Notes: generated by a model from the letters alone, not told the origin. A stretch of 64,000 nucleotides of DNA from Nocardia macrotermitis (GCF_009604405.1 NZ_WEGK01000010.1:1-64000), one strand, 5' to 3'. Shown: positions 34,843 to 44,775, numbered from the stretch's first letter. Numbers and translations are program-made.

Positions 34843-35418
34843 ATGAGCGCCGAGACAACCGATCTCGACCGCCGCGTGCGCTACCTGGAGGACCGAGCCG
34901 AGATCCTCGACTGCATCACCCGGCACGCCCGCGGCTGCGACCGTCACGACAGCGAATTGCTCAGCAGCGCATACCATCCCGATGCCATCGACCAGCACGG
35001 TCACGCCACCAACACCGGCGCGAACTACGCGGACTGGGCCAATACCGCCCATGCCGCCACCTCACAGGTGCACACCCACAACATCACCACCCACACCTGC
35101 GATATCGACGGCGACACCGCACACGCCGAAAGCTATTCGATCGTGGTACTTCTCGGCACCGACGGCCGCACCGCGCAGTTCATCAGCGGTCGCTACATCG
35201 ATCGCCTCGAGCGTCGAGACGGTCACTGGCGCATCGCATTACGACGTTCCACGGTCGAGGTGATGTTCACCGCCGACGCCCGGGTCGTGCAGTCACACTT
35301 CTTCACCGACCAGGGGTACCCGAAGGGCACCCGGGATCACCGCGACCTGTCGTATCAGCGGCCGTTGCGGGCCGACTCGCCAGCTCCGGCCCTGTGGGGC
35401 GAGACACCACCCGCCTGA
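34843..35418 (+). CDS. SnoaL-like (NTF2-fold) protein
   Basis: 191 residues. The N-terminal DRAEILDCITRHARGCDRHDSELLSSAYHPDA is characteristic of SnoaL_4-type dehydratase/isomerase-like domains, followed by a beta sheet with ISGRYIDRLERRDGHWRI. These small cone-shaped proteins catalyse dehydration, isomerisation or hydrolysis of varied metabolites. Co-transcribed with the TauD gene. Confidence 0.8.
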   Translation: MSAETTDLDRRVRYLEDRAEILDCITRHARGCDRHDSELLSSAYHPDAIDQHGHATNTGANYADWANTAHAATSQVHTHNITTHTCDIDGDTAHAESYSIVVLLGTDGRTAQFISGRYIDRLERRDGHWRIALRRSTVEVMFTADARVVQSHFFTDQGYPKGTRDHRDLSYQRPLRADSPAPALWGETPPA

Positions 35419-35452
35419 TTCCGACCGCCGCAACCGAGCAGAAGGACACCGC

Positions 35453-36355
35453 GTGAAAGCTGTCAGCCAACAGATCCTCGGCGGACCCGAAGTCCTGGAA
35501 ACCGTCGAAGTCCCGCTGCCCACCCTGCGGCCGGGCCAGGTGCTGATCCGGTTGGCGGCAACGTCGGTGAATCCCGTCGACTGCAAGCTCCGGGCCGGGC
35601 AGGTCGGGTTTCTGGGCGAGCCGCCGTTCACGCTCGGCTTCGACCTGTCCGGCACCGTGACCGAGGTCGGCGAGGGTGTGTCCGAATTCCGTTCGGGTGA
35701 CCAAGTTTTCGGCATGGTGCACACCCGGACCGGAACCTACAGCGAATACGTCACCGCCCGTGCCGACAGCCTCGCCCGATGTCCGGCGGGCCTGGATCTC
35801 CAAACCGCCGCCGCGCTGCCGACCGCCGCGCTCACCGCATGGCAGGCACTCGAACTGGCCGAATTACGTTCGGGTGAAAGGATTCTCATCCACGCGGCCG
35901 CAGGCGGGGTCGGCCATCTGGCCGTACAGTTCGCCAAGTTGCGCGGCGCACGCGTGATCGGCACAGCCCGCACGGCCAACCACGAGTTCCTGCGCGATCT
36001 CGGCGCGGACGAGCTGATCGATTACACGACAACGGATTTCACCACCGCCATCGACGAGGTGGATGTCGTTCTCGATCTCGTGGGCGGCGATTACGGCTCC
36101 CGATCGCTGCGGGTCCTCACCCCTGATGGCCGCTATATCACCGCACAACAGTCCAACACGGGCGATGACTCCCGCGCCGCGCTGATCACCGGCAGACCGT
36201 CTCCGGCCGACCTGTCCACGATCGGCAAGCTCGCGGAGTCCGGGCAGGTTCGCGTCCACATCGACCGCGTCCTGTCACTCGCCGCAGCCGCCGAGGCCCA
36301 CCGGCTCAGCGAATCAGGCCGCGTACGAGGCAAACTCGTACTCACCCCGTGGTGA
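35453..36355 (+). CDS. NADP-dependent MDR oxidoreductase (quinone reductase type)
   Basis: 300 residues. GroES-like N-terminus (VNPVDCKLRAGQVGFL... FDLSGTVTEVG), then the Rossmann part ILIHAAAGGVGHLAVQFAKLRGA with the AxxGGVG nucleotide motif. No zinc ligands, so a quinone-oxidoreductase-like medium-chain enzyme. GTG 35453 with AAGGA upstream. Third gene of the TauD unit; 34 bases after the SnoaL gene. Confidence 0.87.
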   Translation: MKAVSQQILGGPEVLETVEVPLPTLRPGQVLIRLAATSVNPVDCKLRAGQVGFLGEPPFTLGFDLSGTVTEVGEGVSEFRSGDQVFGMVHTRTGTYSEYVTARADSLARCPAGLDLQTAAALPTAALTAWQALELAELRSGERILIHAAAGGVGHLAVQFAKLRGARVIGTARTANHEFLRDLGADELIDYTTTDFTTAIDEVDVVLDLVGGDYGSRSLRVLTPDGRYITAQQSNTGDDSRAALITGRPSPADLSTIGKLAESGQVRVHIDRVLSLAAAAEAHRLSESGRVRGKLVLTPW

Positions 36356-36362
36356 GCGTGCG

Positions 36363-36950
36363 TTACGCCTCCAAGGGTTCGACCCGGTCGAGATATTTCT
36401 CGATCAGCGCGATCGTCTCGGCATGACCCGTGACGGTGCCGAACGACTCCTCGAGGTGAATCATCCGCGGCACAGCGGACATCAGGAAGACCACCGCCGA
36501 CGGGTGAATCTCGTTGCCCGCCAAACCATATCGCTCCAATGCCGGTTCCAGCGCGGCCACCAGCGCCCGGCGCAGGCGTTCCCCGCCGCTGCCGATCGCC
36601 GGGCCGATCGACTTGCGATGGTTGGCCAGCGCCATGAACTCCAACAGCAGTGCGGCGCCGACCTTGTCGTTCGCGTAGGCCCACACCGCGCGCAGCGGCC
36701 GGTCACTGGCCGCCGCCCGCTCCAACTGCGCCACCAAACCATCGGTGCCCGATTCCAGGATCGCGACGAACAGCTCGTCCAGGACCGGGAAGTAGTACTG
36801 CACCAGCCCCGGCGTCACCTCCGCGCGCGTGGCGACGCCACGATAGGTGACGGCCGCATACCCCTGATCGAGCATCAGATCACCGGCGGCGCGCAGGATC
36901 TCGGCGCGGGTCCGCGAACTCCGCGCCCCGACACCGCGCTGCCCACTCAC
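36363..36950 (-). CDS. TetR-family regulator
   Basis: 195 residues from GTG 36950. HTH region: RAEILRAAGDLMLDQGYAAVTYRGVATRAEVTPGLVQYYF. The C-terminal ligand domain has RMIHLEESFGTVTGHAETIALIEKYL. Convergent with the MDR gene, seven bases apart. A TTG at 37049 would give a longer, less plausible N-terminus. Target unknown. Confidence 0.83.
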   Translation of the reverse strand: MSGQRGVGARSSRTRAEILRAAGDLMLDQGYAAVTYRGVATRAEVTPGLVQYYFPVLDELFVAILESGTDGLVAQLERAAASDRPLRAVWAYANDKVGAALLLEFMALANHRKSIGPAIGSGGERLRRALVAALEPALERYGLAGNEIHPSAVVFLMSAVPRMIHLEESFGTVTGHAETIALIEKYLDRVEPLEA

Positions 36951-37069
36951 CGCTCGACCCCGATCCGGCACACCGGTAGCAACCCGCCGATCTCGACCAC
37001 CGCGACCTCCTCGCCCCGAGAGTAGGACCTCGGTGTCGAATATATCCAACCCCCGTGCAAGATTCAGGC

Positions 37070-39229
37070 ATGGCCATTGCGAGACCTCCCGCCCCGGGGA
37101 CGATGTTCACAGATCCGCCCGGCGCGAGCGTCGGGCGTCCGGCCGGGCCGCGCATCGAGCCTGCTCGTCGGCGTGAACAACGCGCTCGCAACGTTTCCCG
37201 CCGATCGATACGCGCGGTGGCGGCCGCGATCGTCGCGGTCTCGAGCACCCTGTTCGCCCCGTGTGTCACCGCGTCGGCGGGCACCCCGCAGTGCACCCCG
37301 ACGACGCCCAACGGCCCGCTGTGGGTGACCGCGAACTGCGTCGACCCAACCTACGGCAAGCCCGTGATCGACAGTCAGGCCGATATCACCTATCCCGTTG
37401 TCGCACACAAGGTGACCGGGCATTTCAACGGGACCGACAAGCGGTTCACCATCGAGCTGCCGCCCAAGGACATGTGGCAGGGCCGGTTCTTCCAGTTGGT
37501 CTATCCACTGCTCGACGAGACCATCGACGATCGGAACCTGGAGTTCTACGTCGCCTCGGGCGGTTACGGCGTGCAGACCAACGGGGGCAGCGGCTACCGC
37601 GTCGACGCGGCGGCCGCGAAATTCGCCAAAACCGTTGCGGCCCGGTACTACGGCACGAACCAGCGGATCTACGGCTACCTCTTCGGCGGCAGCGGCGGGT
37701 CCTACGAAACCATCGGCGCGGACGAGAACACCATCGGTGTCTGGGACGGCGCGGTGCCGTACATCCCGGGTGTGCCGACCTCGATCCCGAACAACTTCTT
37801 CATCCGCGCGCTGGGCTCGATCGTCTTGCGGAACAAGGCATCCCAGATCGCCGACGCGGTCGCTCCCGGCGGCAGTGGCGACCCGGCCGCAGGTTTGAAC
37901 GCTATGCAGCGGGCCGTACTGAGCGAGCTGACCCGCTCCGGTGTGCCACTCCGCGCGCTCGAGGATTACCAGTACGTGTTCGGCCTGAACGGCAACACCA
38001 CTCCGGCCGGACCGGACGAGCTGCTCGGCTTCGCGAGTGCGGTGCGAGCCGCGGACGCGACCTATGCCGATGATTTCTGGAGCAAGCCGGGCTATCTCGG
38101 CGCCGAGAAGTCCGCACTCGGCGACTTCCTGCGCGCCGGTAAGGTCGACCGGACCGTCAGGATCACCGCCGTGAACCGGGACCCGCAGGGCAATCCGACA
38201 AGCCTTGTCCTGGACGGCATTCCGGCGAACCCGTACGGCACCGGCCTGGATTTCACGCTGTTCGCCGCCGACGGCGCCAACCGGGGTTCGCTGTCGGGCA
38301 GCCTGGACACCGCGACCAAAATCTTCACCCTGGCGGGCGGCAATTCCGGCGGTGCGCTGGCCGCGATCGCCGCCGGAGCCGAGCTGCGCATCGACAACCG
38401 CTGGTATCTGGCGCTTCCCGCGTACCAGCGATACCAGGTGCCGACTCGACCAGGCTTCTACAGCTTCGACCAGTATCGCGGTCTCGCCGGCATACCCCGC
38501 TACCCCCGACGTCCCGCACAGGTCGACATCGGTATCGCCGCGGGCGTCACCGGTGGCGGCACCTATTCCGGCAGCATCCACGCCAAGACCATCGTCGTGG
38601 GCAACCTGCTGGACTCCGATGCCTTCGCCTGGGACGGCGACTGGTACTCCCAGCAGGTGAAACAAGCACTCGGCAATGCCTACCACGACAATTTCCGGCT
38701 CTGGTACAACGACAACGCCGACCACATCGCCCCCGGCCGCACCGACCGTCTCATCGATTACACCGGCATCCTGCACCAGGCGCTGCGCGATGTCGCCGCA
38801 TGGGCCGAAAAGGGCATCCCGCCAGCGGAATCCACCCGCTACCGGCAACAGGACAGCCAGATCACCGTGCCCGCCACCGCCGCCGAACGCCGCGGCATCC
38901 AACCCGTAGTCGACCTCACCGCCGACGGCAAGAACCGCGTCGAGGTACACACCGGAACCGCGGTCACCTTCAAAGCCAGGATCCAGGTCCCACCGGGACA
39001 GGGCAAGATCGTCGACATCGCCTGGAATTACACCGGCACCGGAGCTTTCAAAACCATCCAACTGACCGGCAGCCCACGCGAATCCATCGACGTCACAAAG
39101 ACATTCACCTTCGACAAACCGGGCACCTACTTTCCGGCGCTGCTGGCCACCGCCCAGCGCGGCGGTGATGCGAACGCTCGGTACACCAGAGTGCAGAACC
39201 TCGGCCGAATGCGGGTTGTCGTGCACTGA
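37070..39229 (+). CDS. Secreted tannase/feruloyl-esterase-like hydrolase with PKD-like tail
   Basis: About 719 residues. A twin-arginine-like export signal (RRSIRAVAAAIVAVSSTLFAP, cut after CVTASAG) is preceded by a long polar extension, so the true start may be downstream. The hydrolase core has the elbow YLFGGSGGSYETIG; a late acid/His region lies in NADHIAPGRTDRLIDYTGIL. The C-terminal 110 residues form a PKD-like beta domain (TFKARIQVPPGQG... FDKPGTYFPALLATAQ). The enzyme probably cleaves esters of plant polyphenols or similar outside the cell; substrate uncertain. Confidence 0.68.
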   Translation: MAIARPPAPGTMFTDPPGASVGRPAGPRIEPARRREQRARNVSRRSIRAVAAAIVAVSSTLFAPCVTASAGTPQCTPTTPNGPLWVTANCVDPTYGKPVIDSQADITYPVVAHKVTGHFNGTDKRFTIELPPKDMWQGRFFQLVYPLLDETIDDRNLEFYVASGGYGVQTNGGSGYRVDAAAAKFAKTVAARYYGTNQRIYGYLFGGSGGSYETIGADENTIGVWDGAVPYIPGVPTSIPNNFFIRALGSIVLRNKASQIADAVAPGGSGDPAAGLNAMQRAVLSELTRSGVPLRALEDYQYVFGLNGNTTPAGPDELLGFASAVRAADATYADDFWSKPGYLGAEKSALGDFLRAGKVDRTVRITAVNRDPQGNPTSLVLDGIPANPYGTGLDFTLFAADGANRGSLSGSLDTATKIFTLAGGNSGGALAAIAAGAELRIDNRWYLALPAYQRYQVPTRPGFYSFDQYRGLAGIPRYPRRPAQVDIGIAAGVTGGGTYSGSIHAKTIVVGNLLDSDAFAWDGDWYSQQVKQALGNAYHDNFRLWYNDNADHIAPGRTDRLIDYTGILHQALRDVAAWAEKGIPPAESTRYRQQDSQITVPATAAERRGIQPVVDLTADGKNRVEVHTGTAVTFKARIQVPPGQGKIVDIAWNYTGTGAFKTIQLTGSPRESIDVTKTFTFDKPGTYFPALLATAQRGGDANARYTRVQNLGRMRVVVH

Positions 39230-39326
39230 TCCGCACTCTGCTCTACTCCGACAAGCCTCGCAATTGCCGGCAGCGGTCGACCTGGTCTTCCCGTGGACTG
39301 AACACCTGGTGATCAGTCCGAGCAGC

Positions 39327-40913
39327 TCATGCGCGCAGCAGGGTGATGGTTCGGCCGGCGGGAGTCGTGGTGTCGCTGAAGCTGATTCGGTCGGTCATGG
39401 GTTCGACGGTGGTGCGGCGGTCGAAGATGATCAGGACACCGGTGGGCAGTTCCAGACGGTCGAGGTAACCGTCGAGCTGGGCCGCCCCGGCTTCCAGCGG
39501 GTCGGCCGAATTGTCCGCCCAGACCTTCAATTCCACCGCTTCGCGCTGTATCGCGCGGTGTCCGTCGGAGTCGGTGTACGGCTGACGGACCAGCAGATCC
39601 ATTCGCCCTCGGCCGACACCGTATTCACGGTCGATGTAGCCGCCGCCGTTGACGACTCGTTGCAGGAACGCCAGGAACACCAATTGCGGCGCGACCTCGT
39701 GGTAATCCTGTTTGGCCTCGATGATCTCACCGTTCAGCTTCCAGAACGCCGCGAATTCGGTGAGGAGTAGGTGGAAGTCCAAGCGTCCGTCGGGAAGTCG
39801 GAAACTCGCGGGTTCAGCCAACACACTGCGTTCGATGTTCGCGGCCAGTACGCGGACGATCACCTCGTTGTAGATCGGGTTCGCGATCCGGACCGGGTTG
39901 CGCTGAGTGATCAATCCGAGGTCGGTCACATACGACACCGCCTCATCCAATGCCGCGTCACCGGCGAGGTCACCACCTGCCAGCAGCGGCTGAATCACAG
40001 CCCGAACTCGCGGCTCCTGAAGTTTGCTGACCAGAGAATCCAAATGCGTGGCACGCGCCAGGATCAGTCGTTCCTTGGCCGTGTCGACGTGATCCTCGGT
40101 GATCGTCTCCGAAATCCGCATCACACGCGTGATCTCATAGGCCAGGGCATTCACCAGCCACGGCTGCCCCTGCGTGTAATAGAACGCCAAATCCACTGCG
40201 CGCTCGGTGAATTCCTGCCCGGTCGCGGTCGTGTGCTGAGCGTAGAGCGTTCCAACCTCATCGCGCGTGAAATCCCCAATCCGCACCGAGGCCACCTTGA
40301 TGTTGAACGGGCTCGACGTCCCCAACCGACTCGGGTCGCCGCCGGAAGCGACCTTGTAATCACGCACATCCCGCAAACCACACAACACGATCGAATGCGC
40401 GAATCCGGCGCGGTTGGTCGTAAAGCCGTCCCGCAACTGCCGCAGCACACTGCGCAGGCTCTGCCCCCGCAGTGCATCGATCTCATCGAAGAACAACACC
40501 AGCGGCTTGGCCGATGCGCTCACCCACGCTTTGAGCCCGGCCCCCAGCCGGGAACCGGGCGCTGAATCGGGCCACGGTGTCGGCGGTAGCAGTTCCGGTG
40601 CCAGGTCGGCGTTATCTGCCGCCTCACGAATTCGATCCAGGATCAGTTCCTCGGCTCGCGCGAAGTCGTCACCCACAACCTCGGCGATCTCGCACGAAAA
40701 GTGAAGTGCCACATAATCACCTTCGGCACGCAACTGCCGGGCCAGATTCGCCAGCGTGGTCGTCTTACCGGTCTGCCGCGGCGCATGAACCACGAAATAT
40801 TCACCGTCACGGATGAATTCACACGCTTCGGGCAACCGCTCCAGCGGCGGCAACATGTAGTGCAGGGTCGGATAACACGGCCCGGCGGTATTGAACTTCA
40901 CGATCCCTCCCAC
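39327..40913 (-). CDS. AAA ATPase (AAA_35-like) with PD-(D/E)XK-like C-terminal domain
   Basis: 528 residues. Walker A APRQTGKTT, Walker B LVLFFDEIDAL, sensor-like IVLCGLRDVRDYK, then a winged-helix-like middle (YVTDLGLITQRNP... IANPIYNEVIVRVL). The C-terminal part holds GRGRMDLLVRQ and AVELKVW, that is D...ExK, as in restriction-like nucleases. STAND-like ATPases with such a nuclease tail occur in defence and mobile loci. Stand-alone gene; GTG or ATG start at 40913 with GAGGGA upstream. Confidence 0.75.
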   Translation of the reverse strand: MGGIVKFNTAGPCYPTLHYMLPPLERLPEACEFIRDGEYFVVHAPRQTGKTTTLANLARQLRAEGDYVALHFSCEIAEVVGDDFARAEELILDRIREAADNADLAPELLPPTPWPDSAPGSRLGAGLKAWVSASAKPLVLFFDEIDALRGQSLRSVLRQLRDGFTTNRAGFAHSIVLCGLRDVRDYKVASGGDPSRLGTSSPFNIKVASVRIGDFTRDEVGTLYAQHTTATGQEFTERAVDLAFYYTQGQPWLVNALAYEITRVMRISETITEDHVDTAKERLILARATHLDSLVSKLQEPRVRAVIQPLLAGGDLAGDAALDEAVSYVTDLGLITQRNPVRIANPIYNEVIVRVLAANIERSVLAEPASFRLPDGRLDFHLLLTEFAAFWKLNGEIIEAKQDYHEVAPQLVFLAFLQRVVNGGGYIDREYGVGRGRMDLLVRQPYTDSDGHRAIQREAVELKVWADNSADPLEAGAAQLDGYLDRLELPTGVLIIFDRRTTVEPMTDRISFSDTTTPAGRTITLLRA

Positions 40914-41258
40914 GTCGCTTCCCTCGCGCTGCCTAGCGCGCCGCCGACCAGCCTAGCAACTACACAGGCGATGCCCGACCACGCCGAAACATGTCATGCC
41001 TCGGACAACAAGCTGTCACCGCGCTCAGGGCTTCGACGGGCGCAGGCCATGTCGAGCGCAGCTCAGCGCAGACAGCGTGCGCAAAGTGGATTCGATCTCG
41101 AACGGTCCGCGCGGGACAGTGCGGACACGGACTGCTGCATGGACCGGTCCACAGCCGGGTGAGCCCAGCAATATTTTGTACCACCAGAATATAAACTGAT
41201 GGTGCATTCTTGGCGGTCGCTGAGACCGTGTGCCACATCCAGTGAAGGAGTGCATCGG
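40914..41258. promoter_or_regulatory. Rhamnosidase promoter region with TetR-type operator
   Basis: No gene in this 345-base gap. The right part is AT-rich. TACCACCAGAATA at 41179-41191 followed by CTGATGGTG (to 41204) forms an imperfect dyad of 26 bases. The same word, TACCAGCAGAATA, with GGCGGTG after it, occurs at 44680-44704 directly before the TetR gene at 44065. A strong RBS GAAGGAG precedes ATG 41259. Confidence 0.6.
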
Positions 41259-43542
41259 ATGGCCGAGACGTTCGTCGCGGAGATGATCACCGCCGATCGC
41301 GATCGCGGGTGCACTCCTCGGCTGCGGCGCGAGTTCGTGCTGGACGAGGGGCACGGTGAGGTTGTGCGCGCCGAGTTGTTCGTGACGGCGCTGGGGGTGG
41401 TCGAGGCCGTTGTGAACGGGATGGTCGCATCGGCGGATCTGCTGACGCCGGGATGGTCGAGTTACGAGTGGCGGGTGCGGTACGCGCGATGGGATGTCAC
41501 GGCGCTGATCGAGCAGCGGAACGCGATCGGTCTGATCATCGGGAATGGTTGGCACACAGGGTATCTCGGGTTTCTCGGCAGCCGGGGACTGTACGGGTCC
41601 GAGCGGGCCGCGTTCGCGGAGTTGCGGATCACGTTCGCCGATTGGCACCGGCAGACGATCGCCACCGACTCGTCCTGGCGATCCGGGCCCAGCGAGGTTC
41701 TCGCCGATGACCTCTATCAAGGTCAGACCATCGATGCGCGTCTGCGGGACAGCCATTGGACGAAATATGGTGCGAGCCTGGATGATTGGTCGGGTGTGCG
41801 GGCGGTCGACTTCGATCATCAGCGCCTCACGCCGTATGTGGGCCCGCCGGTGCGACGTCAGGAGACCCTCGCGCCGCAGCAGGTGCGGACCTCACCGGCC
41901 GGTGCGACGCTGGTCGACTTCGGACAGAATCTGGTCGGCTGGGTCCGGCTCACCGTCACCGGCGAGGCGGGCCGGAAAATCGTTGTGCGACATGCGGAAG
42001 TCCTCGAACACGACGAGCTCGGCACCCGACCACTGCGCACCGCGAAAGCCACCGACACCTTCGTCCTGTCGGGCGGCGAGGACGTCTTCGAGCCGACGCT
42101 CACCTTCCACGGCTTCCGCTACGTCCAGGTCGACGGATGGACCGGCAGCCACGACGAGTTGCGCGCATCATTGGTAGCGCAGGTGATCGGCTCGGACCTG
42201 AAACGCATCGGCACCTTCGAATGCTCGAATCCGCTACTGAATCAACTGCATTCGAACATCGTGTGGAGCATGCGCGGCAACTTCGTGGATGTGCCCACCG
42301 ACTGCCCGCAGCGCGACGAGCGCCTCGGCTGGACCGGTGATCTGGCCGCGTTCGCCGACACCGCCGCCTACCTCTACGACGTCGAGGCGTTCCTGCGCGA
42401 CTGGCTGCTCGACCTCGCCGCCGAACAGCGCGCCGCCGACGGACAACTCGGCGTCGTCGTCCCCGACTGCCTCAAACTCGAGAACCGCACCGCCTTCACC
42501 CCACCACCCGGGAAGAACTCCGGTACCCCGTTGATCGCCCTGTGGAACGACGCGGCCGCCTGGGTGCCGTGGGCGCTGTATCAGGCGTACGGCGACATCG
42601 ACGTTCTCGCAACACAATACGAGTCGATCGCGATGTACGCCAGACGCATCGACCAGGCCCTCTCGGACCGCGATCTGCTCGAGGACGGCATCCAGCTCGG
42701 CGACTGGCTGGACCCCACCGCTCCCCCGGACCGCCCGTTCGAGGCCAAGGCCGACAAGTACGTCATCGCGACCGCCTGCGTCCACCGATCCGCGCTCATC
42801 GCCGCCGACACCGCCCGCCTGCTCGGCCACGACGCCGACGCCGCCGACCTCACCGACCTGGCCACCCGCATCCGCACCGCCTTCAACACCCACTGGGTCG
42901 AGAACGGCCGAATCCGTTCGGACGCACCGGCCGTCTACGCCCTGGCGATCTGTTTCGGCCTCCTGGACGGCCCGGCCACCGCCGCCGCCGGAACCCGCCT
43001 GGCCGAACTCGTCGCCGCCAGCGACCACCACATCACCACCGGATTCGCCGGCACCCCCTTCATCGCCCGCGCCCTCACCGACACCGGCCACACCGACACC
43101 GCCTACCGCCTACCGCCTGCTAATCCAAACCGACTGCCCCTCATGGCTTTACCCGGTAACCATGGGCGCCACCACCACCTGGGAACGCTGGGACTCCATG
43201 CTCCCCGACGGCACCATCAACCCCGGCGAGATGACCAGCTTCAACCACTACGCCTTCGGCGCCATCGCCACCTGGATGCACCACACCATAGGCGGCCTGT
43301 CCCCCCTCACCCCCGGCTACCGAAGCATCCTCATCGCCCCGACCCCCGGCGCCGACCTCACCTGGGCCCGCACCTCACTACTCACCCCACACGGCCCCGC
43401 CGAATCCACCTGGACCCTCATCGACAACCAATTGACCGTCACCGCAACAATTCCCACCGGAGCCACCGCCGTCATCCGCCTCCCCGGACGCCCCGAAACA
43501 ACGGTCGGCAGCGGAACCCACACCTTCACCACCGAACACTGA
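41259..43542 (+). pseudogene. GH78 alpha-L-rhamnosidase, frameshifted by a 7-bp tandem duplication
   Basis: The first 617 or so codons are a normal GH78 enzyme: N-terminal beta domain (VVNGMVASADLLTPGWSSYEWRVRY), lectin-like part, then catalytic (alpha/alpha)6 barrel with FVDVPTDCPQRDERLGWTGD and LIALWNDAAAWVPWALY. At 43104-43117 TACCGCC occurs twice. Deleting one copy restores AYRLLIQTDCPSWLYPVTMG and the C-terminal WDSMLPDGTINPGEMTSFNHY frame to 43542, giving 758 residues. As read, the barrel is broken before its last helices. Cytoplasmic (no signal). Confidence 0.87.
43104..43117. repeat. 7-bp tandem duplication TACCGCC x2
   Basis: Two abutting copies of TACCGCC inside the rhamnosidase gene shift the frame. 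Loss of one copy restores the conserved barrel end. Seven is not a multiple of three, so gain or loss by replication slippage switches the gene off or on. Confidence 0.85.
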
Positions 43543-43659
43543 TCAGAATTCGATCGCCCCACATCGCATTCCGTTCCACCCGACACCCACCGGATCCGAC
43601 TGCACCTCCGAGCCGAATCATCGCGTCCCGCCCCAGGCAATCGTGCCCTCCGCCCGGTC

Positions 43660-44064
43660 CCGACCAAAGCCGAACAATCCGAACGCAATTCAGCACTACT
43701 GGCCTCACTCAGGCCAGCACCTCGGCCATTCCGGATCGCCCCCTGATCGAAACCCCAACGGCCAGAAGATCACTGCCCACTCAGCGCAGCGCACAGACAG
43801 ACGGGGTCCGGAATCGCCACCGACCTCGTGCGGCGCCAGCGCCTCCGCGAAGCCGGATCACCCTCGCCACACCCTCGAGCGAAACCCCAACTGCCCGAAC
43901 AATATCGCTCGCTCACTCGAGACACCCGCGACTGCACTCAGGACGGCATCCAGACGCGTGACGTCCGAAAGGCCGATCCGCACCGACCTCGGACCATGCC
44001 ACTGCCTCTGGTAAGCCGGATCAACCGTGCCGGTCCCGCCATCGAAACCCCCACGGCCCGAGCG
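43660..44064. repeat. Degenerate tandem copies of the 3' end of the neighbouring TetR gene
   Basis: No gene between 43543 and 44064. A word CGAAACCCC(A/C)AC begins at 43748, 43880 and 44043, each followed by GC-rich sequence aligning with the last 120 bases of the TetR gene. The copy near 43900-43970 still encodes, on the minus strand, TRLDAVLSAVAGVSSE against TRLHAALSAVMGALSE in the real gene. A fourth, weaker copy starts near 43668 (GCCGAACAATCCG). Spacings are 132 and 163 bases. Confidence 0.6.
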
Positions 44065-44667
44065 TCATTGCTCGCTCAACGCACCCATGACGGCGCTCAG
44101 CGCCGCGTGCAGGCGGGTGGTGTCCGGGAGTGGGTCGCCACCGGCTTCGCGCATGCCTATGCCTCGGGTCAAGGCGAAGATCACCCAGATGACCGTGTCG
44201 GGGTCGGTGACACCGGTGAGTGCGTCGCGGATCCACGCGTGGCGTTCGCGGTGGAGTTCCGCCAGGCCCGCGGCGACTTCCGGGTCGTGGCGGGCGGCTG
44301 CGGCGGCGTCGACGTCGAGTAGGCGGATGTCGCGGCCTTCGGGGTTGTACATCAGGTCGATCGCGCGGGTGGGGTCGGCGAGGGTGGCGGCGTAGTCGGG
44401 GGTCTGTTGCTGTTGGTCCATCTTCCAGCGGATGACCTCGATCAGCAGTTGCCCCTTCGAGCGGAAGTGGCCGTAGAGAGCGCCTTTGGTGAGATCCGCG
44501 GCGGTGGCTATGTCGGTCATCGATACCGCGCTGTAGCCGCGTTCGATGAACAGGCGGGCGGCCAGGTCGAGCAGGCGGCGGCGGGTTCCGGCCGCTTTCG
44601 GGGTGCGGGGCGGTGGCGGCGGGACGAACTGTTCGCGGGCCGCACCGGGCTCGACGGACGCACTCAT
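44065..44667 (-). CDS. TetR-family regulator, probable repressor of the rhamnosidase gene
   Basis: 200 residues. HTH: RRRLLDLAARLFIERGYSAVSMTDIATAADLTKGALYGHFRSKGQLL. ATG 44667. The operator-like sequence 44680-44704 before it recurs before the rhamnosidase gene, suggesting autoregulation plus control of that gene. Its last 120 bases have decayed duplicates downstream. Confidence 0.85.
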   Translation of the reverse strand: MSASVEPGAAREQFVPPPPPRTPKAAGTRRRLLDLAARLFIERGYSAVSMTDIATAADLTKGALYGHFRSKGQLLIEVIRWKMDQQQQTPDYAATLADPTRAIDLMYNPEGRDIRLLDVDAAAAARHDPEVAAGLAELHRERHAWIRDALTGVTDPDTVIWVIFALTRGIGMREAGGDPLPDTTRLHAALSAVMGALSEQ

Positions 44668-44679
44668 AGGGCGAAAATC

Positions 44680-44704
44680 TACCAGCAGAATAATTTCGGC
44701 GGTG
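44680..44704. promoter_or_regulatory. Operator-like dyad shared with the rhamnosidase promoter
   Basis: TACCAGCAGAATA followed after four bases by CGGCGGTG. The first 13 bases differ from 41179-41191 at one position only, and both end in GGTG at nearly the same spacing (25 versus 26 bases). Confidence 0.55.
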
Positions 44705-44719
44705 GGATGCGTCGCCGAG

Positions 44720-44775
44720 GGCCTTCCGCAGACGTGTTGCGTGGATCGTCCTGTGAATCCCGTCTGCGGAAGGCC
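44720..44775. terminator. Long stem-loop
   Basis: Perfect 15-bp arms GGCCTTCCGCAGACG / CGTCTGCGGAAGGCC with a 26-nt loop. It lies just past the end of the minus-strand Pro/Gly-rich fragment (stop 44819) and before the TetR promoter, so it probably terminates transcription from the right. Confidence 0.6.

Noticed and set aside
37064..39226. 720-codon open frame antisense to the tannase-like gene
   Set aside because: Codon third positions fit the plus-strand gene, which has a signal peptide and an esterase motif; the antisense protein is low-complexity.
43543..44064. CRISPR-like or satellite array
   Set aside because: Unit lengths vary (132, 163), copies are degenerate and they align to the neighbouring tetR 3' end; no short constant repeat with spacers.
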